Positions 43,203-51,336 of a stretch of 64,000 nucleotides of DNA are shown here, piece by piece. The position numbers and the translations under genes were made by a program. Origin of the DNA: Methanoculleus receptaculi (GTDB taxonomy: Archaea; Halobacteriota; Methanomicrobia; Methanomicrobiales; Methanoculleaceae); NCBI RefSeq assembly GCF_033472595.1, contig NZ_CP137642.1:1426001-1490000 (forward strand), given 5' to 3'. Under the pieces are notes generated by a model, which saw only the letters and a list, made by a program, of their open reading frames with translations, made no database searches and was not told the origin of the DNA. Numbering within the stretch: the stretch's first letter is position 1; every line of letters begins with the position of its first letter.

Positions 43203-44240
43203 TCAGAGCGCGGGTTTGGTCCTCAGCGCCTCGACCAGGAGGTTGATAGCCGCCTCGATATCACCTATGTCCACCACCTCGACCGGGGAGTGGATGTAGC
43301 GCGCGGCAATAGAGAGCGGGACGCTCGGGATACCTCCGCGCTCAAGATGGATTATCGTCGCATCGGTGTTTCCGCCTGTTCCCACCTCGACCTGGCATGG
43401 GATCTTCTTCCTCTCCGCCGTCTCACGCAGCCAGGCAACCATCCTGGGGTCGGATATGAGTCCGCGCCCGCTCGCGTTGACGATGCTCACGACAGGCCCC
43501 CTGCCCATCTCAACGCTTGCATCCTTCTTCTCGATCCCGGGATGATCGCCGGGGATGGTGACATCGGTTGCGATGGCACAGTCGGGATTCAGGGAGTATG
43601 CGCTCACCTTCGCCCCCTTGAGTCCCACCTCCTCCTGGACGGTGAAGACGGCGTAGACGGTGTGGGGCGACTCCATCCGCTGCAGCGCCCGTATGAGCAT
43701 CGCAACACCAACCCGGTTGTCGAGCGCTTTTCCGGTGACGCGGTTGCCGGCAAGGTCCGTGAACTCACGGTCGATGGTGATGGGGGTGCCGATCTCGATC
43801 CCGAGGCTCTTTACCTCATCCTCGCTTGCAGCACCCACATCGACAAACATATCCTCGATCTTGATCTCCTTCTTGCGCTCCTCCTCTTTCAGCATGTGCG
43901 GCGGTTTCGCGCCGAGAACACCCATGACCGGGCCGTTTTTGCCGTGCAGGATCACCCGCTGCGTGTAGAGCACCGGCCCGAACCATCCCCCGATCGGGAC
44001 GACCCTGATGAAACCCTTCTCATCGATATACTGGACCATCAGCCCTATCTCGTCCATGTGGGCGGCAAGCATGATCGAGAAGTCATCGCCGCGCTTAACA
44101 GCGATCAGGTTGCCCATACTGTCCTCCCGGATCTCGTCGACCGAACCGGCAACCTCAGCCCTTATGATATCCCTGATGCTCCCCTCACAGCCCGAGACGC
44201 CATGGGCGTCGGACAACTTCCGCAACAACTCTTTTACCAT
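43203..44240 (-). CDS. M42 family metallopeptidase (TET-type aminopeptidase)
   Basis: A 345-residue zinc/cobalt aminopeptidase. Metal and catalytic residues of the M42 family are visible: AAHMDEIGLMV (His, catalytic Asp), ALDNRVG (bridging Asp), VQEEVGLKGA (Glu pair), ATDVTIPGD (Asp), and ARYIHSPVE (His). M42 enzymes form large tetrahedral complexes that finish peptide breakdown after the proteasome, so functionally it links to PAN. GGTGAG precedes the ATG. It is seven bases from the aminotransferase gene in a probable three-gene operon. Confidence 0.92.
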   Translation of the reverse strand: MVKELLRKLSDAHGVSGCEGSIRDIIRAEVAGSVDEIREDSMGNLIAVKRGDDFSIMLAAHMDEIGLMVQYIDEKGFIRVVPIGGWFGPVLYTQRVILHGKNGPVMGVLGAKPPHMLKEEERKKEIKIEDMFVDVGAASEDEVKSLGIEIGTPITIDREFTDLAGNRVTGKALDNRVGVAMLIRALQRMESPHTVYAVFTVQEEVGLKGAKVSAYSLNPDCAIATDVTIPGDHPGIEKKDASVEMGRGPVVSIVNASGRGLISDPRMVAWLRETAERKKIPCQVEVGTGGNTDATIIHLERGGIPSVPLSIAARYIHSPVEVVDIGDIEAAINLLVEALRTKPAL

Positions 44241-44247
44241 TCTTCGC

Positions 44248-45357
44248 TCACCTCATCAACTCCCCCAGACGCGCGATCGCCCTGGTGAGGTTCTGTCTCG
44301 ATGTCGCGTAACTGATACGCGCGTAATCTGGCGCCCTGGAACCAAAAGCATCACCCGGCACGATTATGACACCGTTTGCAATGGCCTTCTGTATCAGGTT
44401 CTGCCCCATAGGAACAAACATATAGAACGCACCCTCGGGTCGCGGGAAATCAAACCCGAGCCCGGTGAGCCCCTCGTAGAGCAGGTCGCGCCGCGCACGA
44501 TACTCCTCCCGCATCCGTGCAACAGGCGTCTGGTCGCCTGTGTATGCGGCGACCGCGGCATACTGCGATATTGATGTCGCGCACGCCTGAGCATACTGGT
44601 GCACCTTGAGCAACTGCGGGATGTAGTCTTCTGAGGGGGCTGCCAGGTAGCCTACCCTCCAGCCGGTCATGGCGTAGGTCTTGCTTGCGGCGTTGACGGT
44701 GATGACATCGTCACCAAAACGGGCCGCGCTGACGTGTTTCTTCTCGTAAACGAAGTGTTCGTAGACCTCGTCCGAGACGACGGTAACCCCGCGGTCGTTT
44801 GCATACTCCACAAGGGCGCGGATAGACTCCTCGCTCTCGACAGCACCCGTCGGGTTTCCCGGCGAGTTCAGGACAAGGAGCCGGGCCCCGTCCATCAGTT
44901 CTTTCGCCTGTTCAACGTCCACATGAAGGTTCGAGTCGAGTGGAACACCAACGGGGCGCCCGCCGGCGATGACCGCAAGGGCAGCGTAGGAGAGGAAACC
45001 CGGGTCAGGGACCAGGACACGGTCGCCCGGGTTTACAAGCGCCTCCATGACCAGGTGGAGCGCCTCGCTCCCTCCTGCCGTGACCAGGATCTGCTCCGGC
45101 AGGTATGTTAGATTGTTCTCGCGTGCAAACTTCCCGCAGATCGCCTCCCGGAGTTCCGGAATCCCTGCGTTCGGCGTGTAACCCGTTCTACCCTCTCTTA
45201 TGGCGGCGATTGCTGCCATCTTGATATGGTCGGGCGTGTCAAAGTCCGGCTGCCCGATGCCAAGGTTGATCGCGTCCTGTCCACCGGCATCAAAGAGCCT
45301 GCGGATCCCGGACATCTCTACCCCCAGCACCCGGTCGGCATACCTGTGTTCTTTCAT
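44248..45357 (-). CDS. Class I/II PLP-dependent aminotransferase
   Basis: A 369-residue fold-type I aminotransferase of the AspC family. LGIGQPDFDTPDHIK opens the protein; NSPGNPTGAV, SDEVYEHFVY and the PLP-lysine segment NAASKTYAMTGWRVGY are in order, and the C-terminal arginine is in ARISYATSRQ. Aspartate or aromatic amino acids are likely substrates; specificity cannot be fixed. A GAGGTAAGTGT ribosome site precedes the ATG. It lies between hxlB and the M42 peptidase. Confidence 0.9.
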   Translation of the reverse strand: MKEHRYADRVLGVEMSGIRRLFDAGGQDAINLGIGQPDFDTPDHIKMAAIAAIREGRTGYTPNAGIPELREAICGKFARENNLTYLPEQILVTAGGSEALHLVMEALVNPGDRVLVPDPGFLSYAALAVIAGGRPVGVPLDSNLHVDVEQAKELMDGARLLVLNSPGNPTGAVESEESIRALVEYANDRGVTVVSDEVYEHFVYEKKHVSAARFGDDVITVNAASKTYAMTGWRVGYLAAPSEDYIPQLLKVHQYAQACATSISQYAAVAAYTGDQTPVARMREEYRARRDLLYEGLTGLGFDFPRPEGAFYMFVPMGQNLIQKAIANGVIIVPGDAFGSRAPDYARISYATSRQNLTRAIARLGELMR

Positions 45358-45366
45358 ACACTTACC

Positions 45367-45966
45367 TCACTCAATGTTTGCGTGCCGGCACTGGAGATCC
45401 TCCGGCCGGCAGCTCATGATCTCCATCAATCTGGAGATGATCGCGTCTGCAAAGACCATGGCAGCCGTCTCAAAGATGGTGCCAAGCGGCGCAAACGATC
45501 TATGCTCCCCCATCATCTGCCGGATCTCGAACTCTGCAGACTCGTCAGCCACCTTGTCGCGCTGGCTCTCGATGATGACGACACAATCAGCGATTCGGGC
45601 GATTCGTGAGTCTCTCTTTGAGGTGATGAGGCAGAGCCTTCCGCCGATCCCCTTTGCAGTCTCAGCGATATCCGCAATCGTCCTGGTCGCGCCAGACCCC
45701 GAGAAGACGATGATGAGATCTCCCGGCTTCATGGCCGGTGTCACCGTCTCCCCGACGACATACGCCGTGAACCCGAGGTGCATCAGGCGCATGGCAAACG
45801 CTTTTGCCACGAGCCCTGAACGGCCGGCGCCCATGGTATAGACACGGTTTGCGTTCAGGATCTCAGAGATCAACGCCTCGATCTCCTCATCGGAGATCTC
45901 GTCTGCGGTGGTTATGATCCTGGCCGCCATCAACCGCATCATCTTCTTAACCGGGTGATCAGTCAT
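45367..45966 (-). CDS. hxlB: 6-phospho-3-hexuloisomerase
   Basis: A 199-residue SIS-domain isomerase. VYTMGAGRSGLVAKAFAMRLMHLGF and IVFSGSGATRTIADIAETAK are the two sugar-phosphate loops. In archaea lacking the oxidative pentose path, HxlB and hexulose-6-phosphate synthase run the ribulose monophosphate path in reverse to make ribulose 5-phosphate. The synthase is not in this window. ATG 45966 has GGAG five bases ahead and is preferred to 46002. The 250 nt upstream hold no recognisable gene. Confidence 0.9.
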   Translation of the reverse strand: MTDHPVKKMMRLMAARIITTADEISDEEIEALISEILNANRVYTMGAGRSGLVAKAFAMRLMHLGFTAYVVGETVTPAMKPGDLIIVFSGSGATRTIADIAETAKGIGGRLCLITSKRDSRIARIADCVVIIESQRDKVADESAEFEIRQMMGEHRSFAPLGTIFETAAMVFADAIISRLMEIMSCRPEDLQCRHANIE

Positions 45967-46216
45967 ACTAACTCCGGAGTTAAGTTTAAGCGAATCATAC
46001 ATTAGAATATCCCGGTCACTCTGGAGCGGAAAGGATCAGGATGTTACGCACGGGTTTGATTGAACCGCCGCGGTATCCACCTGGAACTCGACCATCACTG
46101 GAGTTGCCCGCCACGGATGTTAACCCTATCGGATCCCCCTGATGATGCAGTTTGACGGTTTCAGGGAGGCGCGATCCACAACCCGGCAGGGGAGGGGTGA
46201 TGATCTGTCAAAGGCA

Positions 46217-47053
46217 TCAGTATTTATACCACCGCCCCTTCTCATCGAATTCCCCCTGCAACTCCTGCAACCGCGCCGCACCAGAGGCGCGGTTGCTGAA
46301 AAAACTCGCCTTGTATGTGTAGTGGAACGCCGAAAAAATGAAGATCACAACGGCATAGACGATTGCAGTTATCCATACCCCCTCTGTCCCGATGAGGGCC
46401 AGGAGGTCCTCCGGCATCAGCGTCTGAAGTTCTGCCGGGCTCATGCTGACGAGCGGTTCAAGTTTGTCCACGAGGAGGGCCGACCAGGCAAAGAGGGCCA
46501 GAAAACCGAGAACGACCAGAACGAGTATGTTTATCAGGTAGAAGGCCAGGACGCCCCAGAGGTTGTTCATGACGAACTCAACGCTCCTCCGGATCGACTC
46601 AAAGACCTTCGTCCCCTCAAAGACCGCTGCGGTGTCGTAGAAGAACGTGAAGAAAGCAATCGAGAGAGCCACGCCGAGGATGAGTGCAGCCATGTTTGCC
46701 GCGATGCCCCCACCGATAAGCGCGAGCGGGATCGCAAGCAGAAAGACCGTCAGCATGATGGCAAAGTAGATCACAAACGATGGCAGGAGTATACGGAAGT
46801 AGCAGTGCTTCCCCGATCGCACAAACTCTGAGCCTGAGAAATTCTTCTCCTTGATCACACCGTAAACCCCGCCGGCAACGAATGGCATCACGAGAACCTG
46901 CAGGAGCAGCAGCGGTTGCGCATAGAACGTCCCGACCTCGAGCGGAACGACAAGATCGAGGACGGCGAGAACGCCCATGACAAGACCGATCAACCAGAGG
47001 ATGGGGTGCCGCCGGAGCAGGCCGGCGGCATCGGTGACCGATTTGAGCGCCAT
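46217..47053 (-). CDS. Multi-pass membrane protein of unknown function
   Basis: A 278-residue protein with about six membrane segments (ILWLIGLVMGVLAVLDLVV, VIYFAIMLTVFLLAIPLALIGGG, ALIGTEGVWITAIVYAVVIFIFSAFHYTYKASF) and a soluble C-terminal tail. It resembles archaeal DUF4013/DUF7847-type integral membrane proteins; no substrate is known. ATG 47053 with GGTGA just upstream is preferred to GTG 47059, which overlaps the stop of the pyruvate-kinase-like gene. Either way translation is coupled to that gene. Confidence 0.7.
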   Translation of the reverse strand: MALKSVTDAAGLLRRHPILWLIGLVMGVLAVLDLVVPLEVGTFYAQPLLLLQVLVMPFVAGGVYGVIKEKNFSGSEFVRSGKHCYFRILLPSFVIYFAIMLTVFLLAIPLALIGGGIAANMAALILGVALSIAFFTFFYDTAAVFEGTKVFESIRRSVEFVMNNLWGVLAFYLINILVLVVLGFLALFAWSALLVDKLEPLVSMSPAELQTLMPEDLLALIGTEGVWITAIVYAVVIFIFSAFHYTYKASFFSNRASGAARLQELQGEFDEKGRWYKY

Positions 47054-47055
47054 GT

Positions 47056-47646
47056 TCACCGATTCCTTGGCATGGCAACGATCTCGCGCACCTGCAGATC
47101 GAAGAAAGATGCGGTGTGTGCAGGGCGGATGACACAGACTGTATCAGCACCGCTGGCGGTGCCGCCTGCCGCGACCACCTCTTCATCGACGCCGACCACA
47201 CCCTGGTCGGCCGCGATAAGAACGCACTCAACCGCGACCTTCAGGCCGACCGCGAGAATGCGCCGCAGCGCCTCGGCGATCGCCTCGGTGCGGGAAGATC
47301 CCCCAAGCCGCTGTGAACGTGATATGGCGCGTTCAAGCCCGGAGAGAGCATGCGTTCCGGTGACGATCTTAACACCGTCCGCACGGAGAGCCGCGGCAGC
47401 CTCAGGTGAGAACTCCCACTCACCGGATTTTGAGAAACCGACCACATGGGTGACAACGATGAGTTCAAGACCCGTTCCCTTCATGGCATCCCGGAAGAGA
47501 AGCGCTGTGCGGCCGGTGGTGCTCGCGACAACGATCTTCTTGATCCCGAGTTCCTGTGCCCGCTCGACGGCAAAATGGGCTGCATCGTGCGTGTTCTCCG
47601 CGCCGGGTGAGTCAAAGTAGTAGGTATTCCGCGTTACAAAGCCCAT
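47056..47646 (-). CDS. Stand-alone pyruvate kinase C-terminal-like domain protein
   Basis: A 196-residue protein equivalent to the alpha/beta C-terminal domain of pyruvate kinase alone: HDAAHFAVERAQELGIKKIVVASTTGRTALLF and a second half VECVLIAADQGVVGVDEEVVAAGG. The catalytic barrel of pyruvate kinase is absent, so kinase activity is not expected. In full-length enzymes this domain binds regulators such as sugar phosphates, so a sensor role is possible. It is the first of two genes; the second encodes the membrane protein. Confidence 0.78.
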   Translation of the reverse strand: MGFVTRNTYYFDSPGAENTHDAAHFAVERAQELGIKKIVVASTTGRTALLFRDAMKGTGLELIVVTHVVGFSKSGEWEFSPEAAAALRADGVKIVTGTHALSGLERAISRSQRLGGSSRTEAIAEALRRILAVGLKVAVECVLIAADQGVVGVDEEVVAAGGTASGADTVCVIRPAHTASFFDLQVREIVAMPRNR

Positions 47647-47759
47647 GCACTCATGTTGTCATTCCTCCTAATTGAATCTCCCCCCAGGGCCGGCGGGAAA
47701 GAAGATGATAAATGGTGGTTGCCCCAACACTACTCCCAACGCTAACAGGAGACACCCTC

Positions 47760-48929
47760 ATGATCAGACTGGCCATTGCAGGAAAACCGAACTGCGGGAA
47801 ATCAACGTTTTTTAAGGCGGCAACCCTGGCTCAGGCTGAGATTGCCAGTTACCCGTTCACAACCATCGATGCCAACCACGGCGTCGCGTATGTAAGGACA
47901 GTCTGCCCCTGCAAGGAGATGCATGTCCCGTGTGAGAACTGTGTGGACGGTATCCGATTTGTTCCTGTCGGGCTGATCGATGTGGCAGGTCTTGTCCCCG
48001 ATGCTCACCTGGGGAGGGGGCTTGGAAACCAGTTCCTGGACCATCTCAGGCAGGCAGATGCGATTCTGCACATAGTGGATGCCAGCGGTGCGACGGACGC
48101 TGAAGGAAACCCGGTTGAGATCGGGTCGCGTGACCCCATAAAGGACATCGAGTTCCTGCAGTATGAGATCTCGATGTGGATGTACGGCATCCTCTCGCGA
48201 AACTGGGCGAAACTCCAGCGCCAGGCCCAGGCACGGGAATTCTCACTGGCAACAGCGATTGCGGAGGTGTTTGCCGGTCTTGGTATAACCTATGAACACG
48301 TTCACGATGCCACCAAAACGGTCGGGGTGGACCTGCGAACGGCGGGAGAGGAGGAGATGGTGGAGTTCTGCCGTGAGTTGATGAGGATCAGCAAACCAAT
48401 GCTGATCGTCGGGAACAAGGCCGATCAGGCGCCGAAAAAGTGCCTTGACCGGCTGGCGGGGCGCGATCTCATCTTTGCAAGCGCGGCCGGTGAACTTGCC
48501 CTCAGGATGGCCGCAGAGGGGAAGTTTATCCGCTATCTCCCGGGTGATCGGAATTTTGAGATTCTTTCCGGCGCAAACCTCAGCGCTGCCCAGCGTGCCG
48601 CCCTGCAGAAGATAGCCGTTTTCATGGAGATGTTTGATGGGACAGGCGTCCAGAAGGCGCTGGATACGGCGGTCTTCAAACTTCTGGACCGGATCGTGGT
48701 CTTCCCGGTCGAGGATGAGCATAAACTCACCGACAGCAAGGGGAGGGTGCTTCCAGATGCGTTCCTGATGAAGCGCGGGTCCACTCCTCGCGACCTTGCC
48801 TACCAGGTTCACTCAGATATCGGTGAGGGGTTCCTCTACGCCATCGACGCGAGGACCGGGATGCGGGTCAGGGATACTCACGAACTCAAGAACGGTGATA
48901 TCATCAAGATCGTAAGTGTCCGCAGGTGA
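47760..48929 (+). CDS. OBG/YchF-type GTPase/ATPase with TGS domain
   Basis: A 389-residue P-loop NTPase. G1 is AIAGKPNCGKSTFF, G2-G3 region covers SYPFTTIDANHG and GLIDVAGLVPDAHLGRG, G4 is IVGNKAD, and the C-terminal TGS domain starts with VFPVEDEHKLTDSKGR. Archaeal members act near the ribosome; the exact role is not known. A CPCKEMHVPCENC insert with four cysteines between G2 and G3 suggests metal binding. ATG 47760 follows AGGAGACACC; the upstream start at 47712 adds residues with no family support. Confidence 0.9.
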   Translation: MIRLAIAGKPNCGKSTFFKAATLAQAEIASYPFTTIDANHGVAYVRTVCPCKEMHVPCENCVDGIRFVPVGLIDVAGLVPDAHLGRGLGNQFLDHLRQADAILHIVDASGATDAEGNPVEIGSRDPIKDIEFLQYEISMWMYGILSRNWAKLQRQAQAREFSLATAIAEVFAGLGITYEHVHDATKTVGVDLRTAGEEEMVEFCRELMRISKPMLIVGNKADQAPKKCLDRLAGRDLIFASAAGELALRMAAEGKFIRYLPGDRNFEILSGANLSAAQRAALQKIAVFMEMFDGTGVQKALDTAVFKLLDRIVVFPVEDEHKLTDSKGRVLPDAFLMKRGSTPRDLAYQVHSDIGEGFLYAIDARTGMRVRDTHELKNGDIIKIVSVRR

Positions 48930-49021
48930 ACACCTGGGTTCAGGGGGGTATGATGCAGGCGGTTCTTACCGCGCGATCAAACCGATAAGCATTTATGCAA
49001 AATCGGGGATAAACGATTGTC

Positions 49022-49342
49022 ATGGGCGGCGAGGTCTACCAGGCCCAGGTTCTCCGGAACTTCTTTGACACCATCACCGGGACGGACAGGAACCTGACGA
49101 GGATCTACATGTGCGTGGTTAGCCTTGCCAAACTTCGGATGGAGCCACCCGAGAAGATGACGTTTCTGATCGATCAACTCCGCAAGTCGAGACAGAAACG
49201 TGAACTCTCTGTTGATATCATCGATTATATGTGCGACGTGGCGCGTGACCTTGAAATCACCACCGTCCAGACGGCGTTTGGCGTCAGGGACGTCAACAGG
49301 GTGGCGGATGAGTTCAGCGGAATAAGTCTTGACTCGCTCTGA
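49022..49342 (+). CDS. Small helical protein, uncharacterised
   Basis: A 106-residue soluble, mainly helical protein (YQAQVLRNFFDTITGTDRNL, TFLIDQLRKSRQKRELSVDI, DYMCDVARDLEITTVQTAFG). It is not recognised as a named family. CATTTATGC about 30 nt before the ATG fits a TATA box, and a clear T-run terminator follows, so it is a short one-gene transcript. Base use matches its neighbours. Confidence 0.75.
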   Translation: MGGEVYQAQVLRNFFDTITGTDRNLTRIYMCVVSLAKLRMEPPEKMTFLIDQLRKSRQKRELSVDIIDYMCDVARDLEITTVQTAFGVRDVNRVADEFSGISLDSL

Positions 49343-49344
49343 TC

Positions 49345-49387
49345 TTTTTTCCCGCTGATCCGGCAGGTATGACATGGTCTTTTTTTT
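49345..49387 (+). terminator. T-rich terminator
   Basis: CTTTTTTC (49344-49351) and an eight-T run (49380-49387) follow the stop of the 106-codon gene at once. Oligo-T tracts end archaeal transcripts. The remaining gap to 49618 shows only a CCCTGCGGGGGCAGGG inverted repeat. Confidence 0.55.
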
Positions 49388-49618
49388 GATGGAGGATGAG
49401 CATGGCGGCGCGGGTATAGCCGTCCGATATCCATCGATGGTGCGGAGAGATACCGCCAGCATTCCGGCAGAGGGGGAAAAGAGGGTCAGCAGGGATCTTT
49501 TCTATCCCTGCGGGGGCAGGGTGGGGCGGAAGCGGGATGCCCCCAAATGGCGGTGTAGAAGACGAAGATCTCTTGAGGAACCCAACCCTTATCGATCTTC
49601 CCTACGCACAACTATGCG

Positions 49619-50068
49619 ATGAATGTCCTCCTCATACAGTCCGAGGGGGTCGACCTCTATACGACGCTGCTTGCCTCCGAGACCAGCAGGCGAGCCCTTC
49701 GTTTTTACCGTCCTGACCGACTCACATATGGTATCCGTATCCGGACGGCGTCGCTTGGGAGTGCACTTGCCCTGGTCTCCGAACTTCGGTGGTACATCCA
49801 GCGTTACGTTCAGGATGTCCTTTTTGAGCCCGCGGACGGCATCTTCTACTCGTCCGCGCTTGCCCGGCAGGTATACGAACGTGACGTACGGCCTTCACAC
49901 CCGTGGAGTCACCGCCGCCTCTACAGGGTTGCCAATGACCGGTTGATCGATCTCATATGGATGGAGGAGGGGACGAGACCTGAGTCATACAGCGACCGCA
50001 CCGAGCGAGGGGATACGTTGCTTGAGGTCTGGTGCACCGCTGAGGAGGCACCGGCGGAAGGGTCATGA
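49619..50068 (+). CDS. DUF5804 family protein
   Basis: A 149-residue protein. The N-terminal NVLLIQSEGVDLYTTLLASETSRRALRFY and the conserved ASLGSALALVSELRWYIQRYV resemble DUF5804, a family also found in haloarchaea. The C-terminus is acidic. Function unknown. ATG 49619; no clear ribosome site, so a leaderless transcript is likely. It ends just before the convergent methyltransferase gene. Confidence 0.65.
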   Translation: MNVLLIQSEGVDLYTTLLASETSRRALRFYRPDRLTYGIRIRTASLGSALALVSELRWYIQRYVQDVLFEPADGIFYSSALARQVYERDVRPSHPWSHRRLYRVANDRLIDLIWMEEGTRPESYSDRTERGDTLLEVWCTAEEAPAEGS

Positions 50069-50075
50069 TGCGCTA

Positions 50076-50714
50076 TCATCGACCGCTCCCCCCTCGCCCT
50101 TTCAGGAAGACCCCTTCCACCTCGGCGCGGGGGAGGTCGGTGCCCCTGACCCGCATCTGCCAGCGGTCTGTCCGGAGCGAGACGGGGACTAGCGGCGCAA
50201 AGAGTTCCAGGGCCTCGGTCTCTGTGAAGTAGTGGGTTATTATCCCGCTCCCCCGCCGGAACGTCTTCGGTTCAACCTCCACCCCCTTCCCGGCACGCAT
50301 GTCCTCGATAGAGAAGGCCCTGAAGATGAGCGCGCCGCCGGCTGCGAGCACCCGGCGGACCTCCGATGCCAGGGTGAGACGGTCGCGGGCGGGCAGGTGG
50401 CCGGCGAGATGAACCAGGAAGACCATATCAAACACTCCATCCCGGAAGGGGAGGTGGCGGGCATCGGCCAGGACGAAGCCTGCCGCCGCCGTCGCGGGGT
50501 GCCGGCGGGCGAGGAGGAGAGCCTCCCTGGAGATCTCGACCGCAATCACGTGCAAAGAGCGTTGGGCGAGCGCCGCCAGGGTCTTTCCGTTCCCGCAGCC
50601 GAGTTCGAGGACGGTGGCATCGGCGGGGATCTCCGGGAGCGGCGCCGGAGCTCCTCCCCAGAGGCTCCCCCGCCTGCGGTAGTCCTCGTCCCACGTGGAT
50701 GGATCGGCGGTCAC
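50076..50714 (-). CDS. Class I SAM-dependent methyltransferase
   Basis: A 212-residue Rossmann methyltransferase. SAM motif I is VLELGCGNGKTLAALA, the acidic tip VIAVEISREAL, then DARHLPFRDGVFDMVFLVH and a post-motif VLAAGGALIFRAFS. The substrate cannot be told from sequence; the layout is that of small-molecule methyltransferases. It is convergent with the DUF5804 gene (7 nt apart). Confidence 0.82.
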   Translation of the reverse strand: MTADPSTWDEDYRRRGSLWGGAPAPLPEIPADATVLELGCGNGKTLAALAQRSLHVIAVEISREALLLARRHPATAAAGFVLADARHLPFRDGVFDMVFLVHLAGHLPARDRLTLASEVRRVLAAGGALIFRAFSIEDMRAGKGVEVEPKTFRRGSGIITHYFTETEALELFAPLVPVSLRTDRWQMRVRGTDLPRAEVEGVFLKGRGGSGR

Positions 50715-50852
50715 GGATCAGAGGTCGACGCTCCCCGGCATAACGTTTCGGACGTGTGCACCATCGCGGGGTGTTCGGAGACGGCATTTTGTTCCCTGCG
50801 TTGAGAGCATCGAACCACCACTCTCCCCCTGCTTGGCGGATATCTTCCGGGG

Positions 50853-51215
50853 CGGTATCTGGCAGTCTCGCCGCGGTCTCGCCCGACACTCCTGAAAGAT
50901 CCTGTTTCCTCTCCGTGCACGGCCACCGGGTCAATCGCCACGCACTGCCCGCCCCCTCTGGAGGGGGTGATCTATAAATACCGTTCAACGGGAAACGCGA
51001 GCGACAGGGGAGGGGGATGTTCCACCCCCTCCCCGGCGAGCCCCACCCCAGGGGGCGATTCCCCATCGACACAGTTCCACGGCGGAGATCCTCTCTCTGC
51101 CGTCGATGTGAACACCCTGCCGAAATCCGGTCTCCGTCCCCGTGCACGGCTATCCGGACTATCACCACAGACTGCCCGCCCGCCTCGAGAGGGGGTGGTC
51201 TACCTCGCACGGAAA
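50853..51215 (+). repeat. Two-unit array of the 266-bp repeat family (family 1)
   Basis: Two successive, incomplete units inverted relative to the 59.4-60.5 kb array. Unit 1 runs CGGTCTCGCCCGACACTCCTG, AAGATCCTG, CCGTGCACGG, CAATCGCCACGCACTGCCC, GCCCCCTCTGGAGGGGG. Unit 2 starts with TCTATAAATACCGTTCAACG, then GAGGGGGATGTTCC, TGATTCCCCAT-like GCGATTCCCCATCGACAC, CCGTCGATGTGAACACCCTG and ACTGCCCGCCC. It accounts for most of the gap 50715-51336, in which no gene is supported. Confidence 0.65.
50971..50982 (+). promoter_or_regulatory. TATA box inside the repeat unit
   Basis: TCTATAAATACC, an excellent archaeal TATA element, directed into the second unit of this array. The equivalent minus-strand site in the other array is GTCTATAAATACC at 60508-60520. 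Intermediate units there carry CTATGAACACC instead, a weakened version. It suggests that at least some units are, or once were, transcribed. Confidence 0.45.
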
Positions 51216-51245
51216 AGGGTCTCCAGCGCGGCGGTGATTCGAGTG

Positions 51246-51273
51246 ATCAAACCATGAATTGACCTGGTTTGAT
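51246..51273. repeat. ATCAAACCA inverted-repeat hairpin
   Basis: Perfect 9-bp inverted repeat ATCAAACCA / TGGTTTGAT with a 10-nt loop, about 35 nt ahead of the TATA box of the following exported-protein gene. The same arms occur at 5002-5039, 15331-15360 and 29803-29832. Near a promoter this copy could be an operator. Confidence 0.5.
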
Positions 51274-51336
51274 GGGCTCGCGCTGAGACCGGGAAACCCG
51301 GTAAATCTTTTTAACTCAGACGATCGACCTACCAGC

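Noticed and set aside
46003-46216. Possible C/D box RNA (TGATGA ... CTGA) upstream of hxlB
   Set aside because: Boxes are not accompanied by terminal stem or D'/C' motifs at the right spacing; chance match.
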